Origin: an uncultured Marinococcus sp. | GTDB lineage: Bacteria; Bacillota; Bacilli; Bacillales; Marinococcaceae | Assembly (NCBI RefSeq): GCF_947493875.1 | Contig: NZ_CANLSU010000004.1 | Location: 1-64,000, forward strand | Reading direction: 5' to 3' | DNA length: 64,000 nt | Part shown: in pieces, positions 25,813-33,586 of the stretch | Layout of the letters: each line of letters opens with the position of its first letter | How positions within the stretch are numbered: the stretch's first letter is position 1 | Notes under the pieces: model-generated | What the model was told of the DNA's origin: nothing | The model's database searches: none | The model's input: only the letters and a program-made list of their open reading frames with translations | Translations under genes and position numbers: made by a program

Positions 25813-26301
25813 TTACTTGCTGTCCATATTTCCATAGGTGACTTCCGTGCTGTGCGAATACAGCTCGATGATATTGCCGAACGGGTCCTCCATATACACA
25901 AGCCGGTACGGTTTTCCCTCCCGCGGTGTCCATATCCGGCTCCGCTGTTTTCCTCCCTCTGCTTCTATACGCGCAGCGGTTTCCCTGATATCAGCCACGA
26001 GCAGACAGAGGTGAAAAAATCGCTGCTGCCACGGCGGGCTCTCCTGCGGGCCAGGCCTGGGATCAACAAATTCAAACAGCTCAAGACCTACCTGGTTCGC
26101 TGTAGTCAGATGCGCGTTGCGCATCTCCCTCACTTCTTCGCCGAGAAGATCCATCGTCATATTCGTGGAAGCATCGTCCGTCTCCTCAGCCTTCGCTGTA
26201 AACGGACCGGCCAGAAGCTCAAAATCCAGCACCCCCGTGTACCATTCGACAGCTGCGTCAATATCCGGCACGGTTAAACCGATATGGGTGATTCCAGTCA
26301 T
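25813..26301 (-). CDS. VOC-superfamily (glyoxalase-like) protein
   Basis: A 162-residue vicinal-oxygen-chelate fold with a metal-ligand pattern: ITHIGLTVPD near the N-terminus, HLCLLV in the middle and NIIELYSH near the end. It could be a lactoylglutathione lyase-like, dioxygenase-like or epimerase enzyme; the sequence does not show which. ATG follows AAAGGAGGGAGATT. Confidence 0.8.
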   Translation of the reverse strand: MTGITHIGLTVPDIDAAVEWYTGVLDFELLAGPFTAKAEETDDASTNMTMDLLGEEVREMRNAHLTTANQVGLELFEFVDPRPGPQESPPWQQRFFHLCLLVADIRETAARIEAEGGKQRSRIWTPREGKPYRLVYMEDPFGNIIELYSHSTEVTYGNMDSK

Positions 26302-26324
26302 AATCTCCCTCCTTTGTCATACAA

Positions 26325-26352
26325 AAGCCGTTCCCATTATGGAAACGGCTTA
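26325..26352 (-). terminator. Terminator of the flavin reductase gene
   Basis: On minus, AGCCGTTTCC pairs with GGGAACGGCT, followed by TTTTG. Confidence 0.65.
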
Positions 26353-26404
26353 ACCCTGTACGAAGGGAACGTATAAGTGAAACATCCGGCCAAAAGCCGG
26401 AGAG

Positions 26405-26863
26405 TTATTCCATATAGCGGTATTTGCCTTCAAAATAAACGAGTGGTGCTTCATCCTGGACGGTTACGTTTTCCACGGAACCGATAAACAGCGTATGGTC
26501 CCCGGCATCGACTTCGTTATATTTCGTGCAGGCAAGCTGGGTGATGGCCCCTTCAATGACCGGGCGGTCTTCAAACCGCTCAAAGCTCACTTCTGCGTCA
26601 TCTTCGGACTGGCGGGCAAAGTAGCGCGACACTGCCTCCTGGCCGTTTCCGAGAACGCTGATGGCAAACTGGTCCGACTCCTGCATATATTCGTGCATCG
26701 ATGCCGTTTTCGAAACGGAAATGAGGATCAGCTTCGGCTCAAGTGAAACAGACATGAACGCGTTGGCCGTCATGCCGTGAACTGTCCCTTCATGCTCCGT
26801 CGTAAGTACCGTAACACCGGTCGTGAATTTTCCCATGGCTGCTTTAAACAATCGATCATCCAT
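26405..26863 (-). CDS. Flavin reductase-like FMN-binding protein
   Basis: A 152-residue split-barrel flavin reductase domain with GKFTTGVTVLTT, HGMTANAFMSVSLEPKLILIS and a C-terminal LVYFEGKYR. The family supplies reduced FMN to monooxygenases or binds FMN. ATG at 26863 is chosen because GGGAGG lies 8 nt upstream; the upstream in-frame start (26881) has none. No partner monooxygenase is adjacent. Confidence 0.85.
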   Translation of the reverse strand: MDDRLFKAAMGKFTTGVTVLTTEHEGTVHGMTANAFMSVSLEPKLILISVSKTASMHEYMQESDQFAISVLGNGQEAVSRYFARQSEDDAEVSFERFEDRPVIEGAITQLACTKYNEVDAGDHTLFIGSVENVTVQDEAPLVYFEGKYRYME

Positions 26864-26957
26864 CTGTGCGGCCTCCCTCATTATCAGCTAATCGTTATCC
26901 TGCGAGCATTTTAACGTATATCAGCCCAGAAAACCAGGAAAGCTGCTTCGGCCGCCC

Positions 26958-27680
26958 TTACCGCGGCATATGGATACGGAATTTGTACCGATCCCCGCGG
27001 TAGGAGGAAATAACGTGTTCAAACGGGTCTCCGTCCGCAGTATAGGTAGTCCGGGAAATTAACAGCACCGGGGCTCCCGGGATGATGCCAAGAAGCTCTG
27101 CCTCGCGCTCCGAAGCAAGAGAGGCCTCCAGGGATTGGTCGGCGGATCCGATCGTGATGCCGTAATCCTGCTCGAGCCGGTTATAAATAGAGCCTGACGC
27201 CGCTTCTTCTCCAAGGCCTGGAAACATATCTGCATGCAGATATGAATTTTCAAGCGCCATCGGCTTATGGTCCGCGAGCCTAAGCCGCTCCATCCGGTAG
27301 ACCGAGCCGCCCTTCAGCTGAAGCAGCCTGGCAGTTGCTGCGTCCGCTTCCTCCATTTGAAACAGCTGCAGCTCGCTGCTTGCTTTCATGCCGCGAGCCT
27401 TCATATCTTCGGTAAAGCTCGTAAGGCCCTGAAGCATCTGTTCAATTTTAGGTTCAGCTACAAACGTTCCTTTGCCTTTTTCCCTCGTCAGCAGCTGTTC
27501 GCTTACAAGCTCTGTCACCGCCTGGCGGACTGTCATGCGGCTTACATCAAATTCTTCAGCAAAAATACGCTCGGATGGAAGCATATAGCCCGGAGGCCAT
27601 TCGCCGCTCTCAAGCTTTTCGCGGATCATTTCCTGTATTTGATAATAAATGGGCAGCGGGGATTTTTTGTTAATTTTCAT
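26958..27680 (-). CDS. nagR: GntR/HutC-family repressor NagR (YvoA type)
   Basis: Residues 5-75 are a GntR winged HTH (LPSERIFAEEFDVSRMTVRQAV). A UTRA ligand domain follows (about 90-235) that in YvoA binds glucosamine-6-P or GlcNAc-6-P. It is third in nagA-nagB-nagR. Three matching dre operators (near 21959, 22058 and 29706) lie before nagP and nagA. ATG at 27680 is chosen, 9 nt after GGGAGG; the ATG at 27689 directly abuts the ribosome site. Confidence 0.9.
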   Translation of the reverse strand: MKINKKSPLPIYYQIQEMIREKLESGEWPPGYMLPSERIFAEEFDVSRMTVRQAVTELVSEQLLTREKGKGTFVAEPKIEQMLQGLTSFTEDMKARGMKASSELQLFQMEEADAATARLLQLKGGSVYRMERLRLADHKPMALENSYLHADMFPGLGEEAASGSIYNRLEQDYGITIGSADQSLEASLASEREAELLGIIPGAPVLLISRTTYTADGDPFEHVISSYRGDRYKFRIHMPR

Positions 27681-27707
27681 ATACGGCATCCTCCCGTTTT
27701 CGCTTTT

Positions 27708-28463
27708 TCACCCGGCAAAGTGCTTTATCACTTCTGCAGGCACCTCCGACAGCGCTTCGTTATCAGCAATCACCGTTACTCTGGAGTGTTTTTTCAGTAC
27801 GGAAGCCGGAAAGTCTTCCTGCACCTCTCCTTCAAGCAGACGAAGAAGTGCTTCTTTTTTACGTTTGCCAAATACAAGCAAAAGAATTTCACGGCTTTCC
27901 ATAATGGTTTCAATTCCCATCGTTACTGCCTGCTTCGGCACGTCTTCGATACGCTCAAAATACCTGGAGTTGGCTTCTCTGGTTGACGGCTTCAATTGTA
28001 TCACATGCGTCCGGCTCGAAAAGGAGGTGCCGGGTTCATTAAACCCGATGTGCCCGTTTTCGCCAATGCCGAGCAGCTGCATATCAATACCGCCGGCTTC
28101 TGCAATTTGCTTTTCATAGCGCCGGCATTCCTGCTCCAGGTCATCGGCTGTCCCGTCCGGAAGATGCGTCTGTTCCGGACGCAGCTCCAGCGGCTGAAAG
28201 ACTTTGTGCTGCATGTACGCGTGATAGCTTTGCGGATGGTCCTTCGGCATGCCGGCGTATTCATCAAGATTAAAGGTCGTAACGAGGGAAAGGTCCAGGC
28301 CCCCGCGGTCATAGATATTCTTCAGCTGCTGATACGTGCCCTCCGGTGTGCCTCCGGTCGCAAGACCGAGCACACTGTCCGGCTTCTGCTGCACCTTTCT
28401 GGCGATCATTTCCGCCGCATGCACATTCAATGCTTTTCTGTCAGTCACGCGGATAAGCTTCAC
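27708..28463 (-). CDS. nagB: Glucosamine-6-phosphate deaminase
   Basis: A 251-residue NagB with LATGGTPEGTYQ (phosphate loop), TFNLDEYAGM (catalytic Asp near 67), GIGENGHIGFNEPG and the proposed ring-opening His in that segment. It converts glucosamine-6-P to fructose-6-P and ammonia. The GTG start overlaps the nagA stop codon by 4 nt. Confidence 0.95.
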   Translation of the reverse strand: MKLIRVTDRKALNVHAAEMIARKVQQKPDSVLGLATGGTPEGTYQQLKNIYDRGGLDLSLVTTFNLDEYAGMPKDHPQSYHAYMQHKVFQPLELRPEQTHLPDGTADDLEQECRRYEKQIAEAGGIDMQLLGIGENGHIGFNEPGTSFSSRTHVIQLKPSTREANSRYFERIEDVPKQAVTMGIETIMESREILLLVFGKRKKEALLRLLEGEVQEDFPASVLKKHSRVTVIADNEALSEVPAEVIKHFAG

Positions 28464-29665
28464 GGCTTCACTTCCCCTCTCTTTTCAGGCACCGCAGCGC
28501 TCCCGCGGCACCACACCTTCTGTATATGCATACTGTCATCCATCCAGACAATATCGGCGTCTTTACCGGCCTGAATGCTGCCTTTTCGCTCTGCAACTCC
28601 TATTTCATGCGCTGCGTTCCATGAGGTCATGCGCACTGCTTCCTCGCGGCTGCAGCCTGTAAACGCCTGAATATTGCGGAAGCCCTGATCCATAGCGAGC
28701 ATGCTGCCGGCAATCGTGCCGTCTGCCAGATACGGCTTGTCTCCTGCCACCGTTACCTGCTGGCCACCGAGATCATACGTACCATCCGGCAGATTTTTGG
28801 CCCGCAGGGAATCCGTAATGACGCAGATCCGGCCCGCCCCAGCTGCCTGATAGGCAAGCCTGACCATGTCCGGATGGCTGTGAACACCGTCTGCGATAAT
28901 TTCAATTGTAAGCCCCGGGTTTAACAATGCTGCGGCAGCGATGCCGGGCTCCCGGTGATGCAGCCCGCTCATGCCGTTGTACAGATGGGTAATATGCGAA
29001 AGACCGTTCTCTGCCGCCTCGTCTACAAGCGCTTTGGAGGCATTCGAATGTGCTGCGGACGCGACGACGCCGATGCTCTGCAGGTGGCTGGTGAGCGTAA
29101 AGCCCGGATCATGCTCCGGAGCCAGTGAGACAATCCGGATCGCGTTGCCGGAGGCACGACGCCATGCTTCGAATAAATCCACCGAGGCTGGAACCATAAA
29201 TTCAGCCGGCTGGGCCCCTGCCTTGGAAGGTTCAAAAAACGGCCCTTCCACGTGTGCACCTGCAATTTCCGCCTGGCCGTCCGCCGGCATGGTTTGCCGG
29301 TGGTCAGCGACTGCCTCCAGGGCTCTTGTAATATCCTCGCTCTTCTGGGTAATCGTAGTGGGAAGAAATGTCGTGGTGCCTTCAGCCGGCAGCGTCCGGG
29401 CCATCGTTTCCAGTGCCTCTGTGCTGCCGTCCATCGCATCCGCTCCCTGGACACCGTGAATATGCATATCAATCATTCCCGGTATAAAGAAGCCCCGGGA
29501 GCCGTCCACCATAACTGCACCTCGGCGTGTTTCCTCCGGAACCTCCTGCAGGCGCTCCATGCTTCCTGTCTGCTGGACTGCCTGCCCGCGGATCCAGATG
29601 AACTGCCCAGTTGAGGTATGGTCTGCGTTTACAATAGTCGCTGAATATATAATAGTATCTTCCAC
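28460..29665 (-). CDS. nagA: N-acetylglucosamine-6-phosphate deacetylase
   Basis: A 401-residue amidohydrolase with GMIDMHIHGVQGADAMDG (metal site), AGAHVEGPFFEPSKAGAQ, SAAHSNA, HLYNGMSGLHHREPG and VITDSL. It removes acetate from GlcNAc-6-P. The start is GTG at 29665 with AAAGGAGG upstream. It leads the nagA-nagB-nagR operon, whose promoter carries a NagR operator between -35 and -10. Confidence 0.95.
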   Translation of the reverse strand: MEDTIIYSATIVNADHTSTGQFIWIRGQAVQQTGSMERLQEVPEETRRGAVMVDGSRGFFIPGMIDMHIHGVQGADAMDGSTEALETMARTLPAEGTTTFLPTTITQKSEDITRALEAVADHRQTMPADGQAEIAGAHVEGPFFEPSKAGAQPAEFMVPASVDLFEAWRRASGNAIRIVSLAPEHDPGFTLTSHLQSIGVVASAAHSNASKALVDEAAENGLSHITHLYNGMSGLHHREPGIAAAALLNPGLTIEIIADGVHSHPDMVRLAYQAAGAGRICVITDSLRAKNLPDGTYDLGGQQVTVAGDKPYLADGTIAGSMLAMDQGFRNIQAFTGCSREEAVRMTSWNAAHEIGVAERKGSIQAGKDADIVWMDDSMHIQKVWCRGSAAVPEKRGEVKP

Positions 29666-29702
29666 TGCGAGTCCCCTCCTTTTCTACATCGTACCAGTAT
29701 AA

Positions 29703-29731
29703 AATATAGTTGTCTATACCAATTATGGCAA
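29703..29731 (-). promoter_or_regulatory. nagA promoter with NagR operator (site C)
   Basis: On minus, TTGCCA (29731-29726), a 17-bp spacer and TATATT (29708-29703). AATTGGTATAGACAACTAT, a dre operator, fills the spacer and extends into the -10, so NagR would block polymerase directly. Confidence 0.8.
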
Positions 29732-29770
29732 AAAAACAGGATCATCTTTTCTGTTTTAAAGCTGATCCTG
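29730..29770 (-). terminator. Terminator overlapping the 3' end of the first 2-hydroxyacid dehydrogenase gene
   Basis: On minus, CAGGATCA (within the last codons) pairs with TGATCCTG, followed by TTTTTTT. The U-tract runs into the nagA -35, so the two units abut with no spare sequence. Confidence 0.8.
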
Positions 29771-30715
29771 AGGCTCCTGGTCATTTAACACCTGCAGCAC
29801 GTTTTCCGCCGCCCGCAGCGACATATTGTTTTCATTTTCTTCTGTAAAGGAGCCGATATGCGGAAGCGTCACCACGTGTGGAAATGTGAGCAGTGGATGA
29901 TCAGAAGGAACCGGTTCCTCCGAAAATACATCCAGACCGGCACTACGTATCCATCGGTTCCGGAGCGCTTTGACAAGTGCCTCTTCATCCACGACTCCTC
30001 CACGCGACCCATTAATAAATACAGCAGACGATTTCATCCGGCGAAACGCCGCTTCGTCCATTAAATGGTGCGTTTCCTTTGTGAGCGGCGTCATCGTACA
30101 GACAAAATCCGACTGCTCAAGCAGCGGTTCAAGTGCTGTCCACCTTGCCCCGTATTTTTCTTCCGCTTCGCGCTTTCGCGAACGGTTATAATATAAAACG
30201 TCCATGTCAAAGCCAAAGCGGGCCCGTTTGGCAATCGCTTCCCCGATCCTTCCCATGCCGATAATGCCGAGCGTCCGGTGGTGCACGTCCACCCCGAAAT
30301 AATCATCCGGTAGCGTGTTCTGCCATTTTCCGTCTTTCACGTAGCGGTCGGTTTCCGGAATACGTCTGGCCGCCGCCAGCAGCAGACCGAAAATAGCGTC
30401 TGCGGTCGTGTCGTTTAACACCTCCGGCGTATTGGAAGCATACACATCCCGGGCTTTTAAAGCCTCCAGGTCCAGATTATCGTAGCCAACAGAAACGTTG
30501 GCGGCAATACGGAGATGAGGAGCCTGCTCCAGAAACGCTGCACCGATTTCATATTCGATACCAATAATGGCTTCAGCCTCCGCCATCGTTTTGCGGAACA
30601 CCGGATCTTCAAGCGTTTCGCTGCGTTCGAAGTACCGCACCTCACACGTTTCTGCCAATTTTTCACGGGCCTCTCTGCTCACCCGGTTGTAGGCAGCGAC
30701 TAATGGTTTTCCCAT
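29756..30715 (-). CDS. D-2-hydroxyacid dehydrogenase (glyoxylate/hydroxypyruvate reductase type), copy 1
   Basis: A 319-residue NAD(P)-dependent enzyme with the Rossmann motif GIIGMGRIGEAIAKRA, the substrate Arg in NGSRGGVVDEEAL, and the catalytic His in TLPHIGSFT. These reduce 2-keto acids such as glyoxylate, hydroxypyruvate or 2-ketogluconate. A paralogue of very similar length lies at 31264-32241, separated by small ORFs. ATG follows AAAGGAGACTATAT. Confidence 0.9.
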   Translation of the reverse strand: MGKPLVAAYNRVSREAREKLAETCEVRYFERSETLEDPVFRKTMAEAEAIIGIEYEIGAAFLEQAPHLRIAANVSVGYDNLDLEALKARDVYASNTPEVLNDTTADAIFGLLLAAARRIPETDRYVKDGKWQNTLPDDYFGVDVHHRTLGIIGMGRIGEAIAKRARFGFDMDVLYYNRSRKREAEEKYGARWTALEPLLEQSDFVCTMTPLTKETHHLMDEAAFRRMKSSAVFINGSRGGVVDEEALVKALRNRWIRSAGLDVFSEEPVPSDHPLLTFPHVVTLPHIGSFTEENENNMSLRAAENVLQVLNDQEPQDQL

Positions 30716-30803
30716 ATATAGTCTCCTTTCGCTCCATTTTCAGTGATTTTCACCGTTTGTTCACTTATAGCTACCTTATACACTCATTTTCTTTAAAAAC
30801 GAT

Positions 30804-30830
30804 GTTTTATCTTCGTTTTAACCTGGGAAT
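30804..30830 (+). promoter_or_regulatory. Sigma-B-like promoter of the 39-residue ORF
   Basis: GTTTTA, 15 bp, GGGAAT. This matches the sigma-B consensus GTTTAA-N12-15-GGGWAT with one change in the -35 and none in the -10. Confidence 0.6.
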
Positions 30831-30867
30831 AGTCTCTGTACAATATTCAAAAGAAAGGGGCATTTTC

Positions 30868-30987
30868 ATGTTATTTATTGAAGCCCGCAAACGCATGCAG
30901 GAAGACGCTGTCAAAAACGGAGAACAGCAGGTCAAACAACCAAAGCACGCCGCGAAGCGGAAATTCCGTAAGCACAAAAGCAGCTGA
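30868..30987 (+). CDS. Small basic hypothetical protein, 39 residues
   Basis: ATG lies 7 nt behind AAGAAAGGGG and encodes MLFIEARKRMQED followed by a Lys/Arg/His-rich tail (KHAAKRKFRKHKSS). It is probably soluble and could bind nucleic acid or other polyanions, but this is only from charge. A sigma-B-like promoter 37 bp upstream supports a real stress gene. Confidence 0.55.
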   Translation: MLFIEARKRMQEDAVKNGEQQVKQPKHAAKRKFRKHKSS

Positions 30988-31066
30988 AGCCGAACTTCAT
31001 GATTACAACGTCCTTCAACAGGGTAATTGTTAAATAAGAATTTGAAGATGGAGGACGTTAACTACT

Positions 31067-31159
31067 ATGAGAAAATTAATTAAAATGGCTGTCAAAGTTG
31101 GACCTTTTGTTTATCCGTATGTACGAAAATGGTGGAAAAACCGCAAACAAAAGCGCTGA
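31067..31159 (+). CDS. Small basic amphipathic hypothetical protein, 30 residues
   Basis: It encodes MRKLIKMAVKVGPFVYPYVR and a WWKNRKQKR tail. GGAGG lies 12 nt before ATG, a little far. A weak sigma-B-like pair (GATTAC at 31001, 14 bp, GGGTAA at 31021) lies upstream. The hydrophobic middle with basic ends could associate with membranes. It may instead be a chance ORF. Confidence 0.4.
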   Translation: MRKLIKMAVKVGPFVYPYVRKWWKNRKQKR

Positions 31160-31209
31160 AGGCATAAAGCGCTAAAATAAACGCTGAAAAGGCAGCCGTT
31201 CTCGCATCA

Positions 31210-31248
31210 AGAGGGCGGTTTTTCTTATGTCCAAAAACCGCCTCTTCC
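31210..31248 (-). terminator. Probable terminator hairpin downstream of the second 2-hydroxyacid dehydrogenase gene
   Basis: GAGGGCGGTTTTT and AAAAACCGCCTC form a long A/U-rich stem with one bulge. The T-run is within the stem instead of after it, so the call is tentative. Confidence 0.5.
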
Positions 31249-31263
31249 ATGTTCCCCGTAAGC

Positions 31264-32241
31264 CTACTCTCTTCCTTTGCCCCAGGCCTTTTCGTTGACA
31301 AGCGCTTCCGGTTTTTCTCCCATCAGAGCCTTTACGCACTGCCCGGCGGCCTCCATGTACATTGCTTCCCGGGTTTCTGTCGTCCCGGTGCCGATATGAG
31401 GAAGCAGTGTCACTTCAGGCATCGTGAAAAACGGATGGTCTGAGGGAAGCGGTTCCTCTTCAAATACATCGAGGCCTGCCGCGAAAATCTCTTTTTCCTG
31501 AAGGGCAGTGATCAGTGCCTGCTCATCGACGACAGACCCGCGTCCGCCGTTTAGAAATACCGCTGTTGATTTCATTTTCCGGAAGGCCTCTGCGCCGATC
31601 ATATGCTTTGTTTCACTAGTTAATGGCAGCAGTACCATTACCATATCTGACGAAGCGAGCAGATCATCGAGCTGTTCATAGACGGCACCGGTTTCTTTTT
31701 CTGCCTGTTCGTGCCGGGAACGGTTATAGTAGCTGACCTCCATCCGGAAGCCTTCCTTTGCCCGGCGGGCGATTTCTTTTCCTATGCCGCCCATGCCAAT
31801 GATGCCGAGCTTTTTATGATGAACGTTCAAGCCGAACCAGTCCTTTGGCGCGTTCCGGTCCCATTGTCCATTTTTCACAAGCTCATGCATCTCCATCAGA
31901 CGCCGGGAAGCGCCGATCATCAGCCCAAACATCGTGTCTGCCATCGTATCAACGACCGCCGATGGAGTATTTGTGACCACAATGCCCTGCTCTGTCAGCA
32001 GGTCTACGTCGAGGTTGTCCACCCCGGCTGAAGCATTACTTACTACCCGAAGCTCCGGTGCCTGGTCCAGCAGCTCCTGATTCACCGGGAGACCCGCTCC
32101 GATAAGCGCCTCCGCTTTCGGCAGCATTTCCATGAATTTTTCCCGTTCTTTGTTCGGGCGGATCACATGAAGCTCTGCATTTTCTTCCAGGTACTTCCGG
32201 ACATGCTCCGGGGGATTCGTATAGGCAATAATAACAGACAT
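31264..32241 (-). CDS. D-2-hydroxyacid dehydrogenase, copy 2
   Basis: A 325-residue paralogue of the enzyme at 29756-30715, with GIIGMGGIGKEIARRA, NGGRGSVVDEQAL (substrate Arg) and LLPHIGTGT (catalytic His). Start ATG follows AAGGAGCATGCCTGT. It probably reduces glyoxylate, hydroxypyruvate or a similar 2-oxoacid. Why two copies sit so close is not clear; they are too diverged to be a very recent duplication. Confidence 0.9.
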   Translation of the reverse strand: MSVIIAYTNPPEHVRKYLEENAELHVIRPNKEREKFMEMLPKAEALIGAGLPVNQELLDQAPELRVVSNASAGVDNLDVDLLTEQGIVVTNTPSAVVDTMADTMFGLMIGASRRLMEMHELVKNGQWDRNAPKDWFGLNVHHKKLGIIGMGGIGKEIARRAKEGFRMEVSYYNRSRHEQAEKETGAVYEQLDDLLASSDMVMVLLPLTSETKHMIGAEAFRKMKSTAVFLNGGRGSVVDEQALITALQEKEIFAAGLDVFEEEPLPSDHPFFTMPEVTLLPHIGTGTTETREAMYMEAAGQCVKALMGEKPEALVNEKAWGKGRE

Positions 32242-32283
32242 ACAGGCATGCTCCTTTGCGTACGTATTTTTGTTGAATCATTT

Positions 32284-32309
32284 GTTTTATCCCAGGCTTC
32301 ACCGGGAAT
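32284..32309 (+). promoter_or_regulatory. Sigma-B-like promoter of csbD
   Basis: GTTTTA, 14 bp, GGGAAT, lying 38 bp before the csbD start codon. CsbD is a known sigma-B regulon member in Bacillus subtilis. Confidence 0.7.
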
Positions 32310-32346
32310 GATCCCAGTAGGAACCTAATACAGGAGGTATTCATTT

Positions 32347-32535
32347 ATGGCAGATAAAAAAGGCTTCAGCGATAAAGTAAAGGGCGCTGTCAATAAAGTA
32401 AAAGGCGAAGCAAAGGATCAGGCAGGCAATGCCAAGGACGATCCGAAAATGCAGCGTGACGCCAAGAAGGATAAAGTAAAAGGCGAAGTGCAGAACAAAG
32501 CCGGCGACGCCAAAAGGCAGGACGAGGAAAAATAA
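32347..32535 (+). CDS. csbD: CsbD-family general stress protein
   Basis: This 62-residue protein is lysine-rich, with the repeated KVKGE motif (DKVKGAVNKVKGEAKDQAGN) that defines the CsbD family. The molecular function is unknown; it accumulates in general stress. A strong CAGGAGG precedes ATG and a sigma-B-like promoter lies upstream. Confidence 0.9.
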   Translation: MADKKGFSDKVKGAVNKVKGEAKDQAGNAKDDPKMQRDAKKDKVKGEVQNKAGDAKRQDEEK

Positions 32536-32547
32536 GCAGCATTGGTG

Positions 32548-32577
32548 AAGCCGGAATCCTTAGCATTCCGGCTTTTT
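32548..32577. terminator. Terminator between csbD and the convergent photoreceptor gene
   Basis: AGCCGGAAT (32549-32557) with ATTCCGGCT (32565-32573), then TTTTTAC on plus. Confidence 0.85.
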
Positions 32578-33355
32578 ACGATATTCCGAGCTCCTGCAGC
32601 ATTTCCTTCACCGTAGCTGCGGTCCGCAGATAGGAAAGCGAAATGTTCTGCGACGTAAACGCCATCGAAAGCTCCGGTCTGATGCCGGTTACAATCAGCT
32701 CCGAGCCAAGCAGGCGGAGAAGATGATGCAGATTCATAATGCCGTCGGCCACCTGTTCGTCATACTCGTCCATGCCGGAAAGATCAAGAATCAGCTTTTC
32801 ATAATGAATATTTCCGTATGCTTCGGAAATTTTATGAAAAATCATTTCAAACCGTTCATAGGATAAATCCCCGACCACCGGAAGCACAGATATTTTCTCT
32901 GTGATTGGCACAATTGGTGTTGAAAGCCGGTCCACCTGGCGTTCGCTTTTGTCCAGATCGTCTTCGTATTTTTTCTGACGGGTAATGTCGCGCTGAACGC
33001 CAAGAAAATACAGACGGTTTTCCATATAAATGGGCTCAATATATATTTCATTCCAGAACGGCGTGCCGTCCTTCTTAAAATTTTCGAGCTCCAGGACGCA
33101 TTCCTCCCGGGCAGCCACCGCCCGTTTCATATTTTCTATTGCCTGCTCGTTTCTATTTTCCCCCTGGAGAAACCGGCAGTTATGCCCTACGCTTTCTTCA
33201 TACGTATAGCCGGTAACATCAGTGAAACCCCGGTTTACATAAACGATGGGGTTATCCTCCTTGTTCGGGTCTGTGATAACCAGCCCGACCTTCGAATGAT
33301 CGATCGCTTTTAAAATTAACGAGTCTGTCAAAATATCATCGTTAAACTCATCCAT
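32576..33355 (-). CDS. pfyP: Blue-light photoreceptor, LOV-STAS (YtvA type)
   Basis: Residues 15-125 are a LOV/PAS domain with the flavin-adduct cysteine in GHNCRFLQG (Cys60) and FWNEIYIEPI. A linker helix follows and then a STAS domain from about 145 (LILDLSGMDEYDEQVADGIM). In Bacillus subtilis YtvA joins the stressosome and activates sigma-B in blue light. It faces csbD, a sigma-B gene. The ATG is about 13 nt from AGGAAAGG. Rsb stressosome genes are not in the window. Confidence 0.92.
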   Translation of the reverse strand: MDEFNDDILTDSLILKAIDHSKVGLVITDPNKEDNPIVYVNRGFTDVTGYTYEESVGHNCRFLQGENRNEQAIENMKRAVAAREECVLELENFKKDGTPFWNEIYIEPIYMENRLYFLGVQRDITRQKKYEDDLDKSERQVDRLSTPIVPITEKISVLPVVGDLSYERFEMIFHKISEAYGNIHYEKLILDLSGMDEYDEQVADGIMNLHHLLRLLGSELIVTGIRPELSMAFTSQNISLSYLRTAATVKEMLQELGIS

Positions 33356-33508
33356 GAGGCGTGCAATCCTTTCCTAATCCAATTGTTTATTATGTACCTC
33401 ATATCTGCTATTCCTTTTTTCTGCTGCGCTGTAAACTTCCAATTTTTTTCTCCCGGGTACATTCTTTTTCCATTATACTAGAGACACGATTTTAAAGAAA
33501 TTGCTCCC

Positions 33509-33534
33509 GTTGTAAGTTTTTAAAAAACGGGTAT
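33509..33534 (+). promoter_or_regulatory. Sigma-B-like promoter of lhgO
   Basis: GTTGTA, 14 bp, GGGTAT. The -10 is a perfect match and the -35 keeps GTT and the last A. It lies 52 bp before the lhgO start. Confidence 0.55.
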
Positions 33535-33586
33535 GCTGTGCGTAAGCAGCCTCTGTTAAAAAATTGTCGTTTAAAGGAGCTTCGAT

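Noticed and set aside
27267-27986. 239-codon open frame on plus across nagR and nagB
   Set aside because: No ribosome site; crosses two real minus genes and their gap.
32347-32535. Repeated AAAGTAAAAGGCGAAG-type DNA in csbD
   Set aside because: It follows from the KVKGE repeats of the CsbD protein and needs no other explanation.
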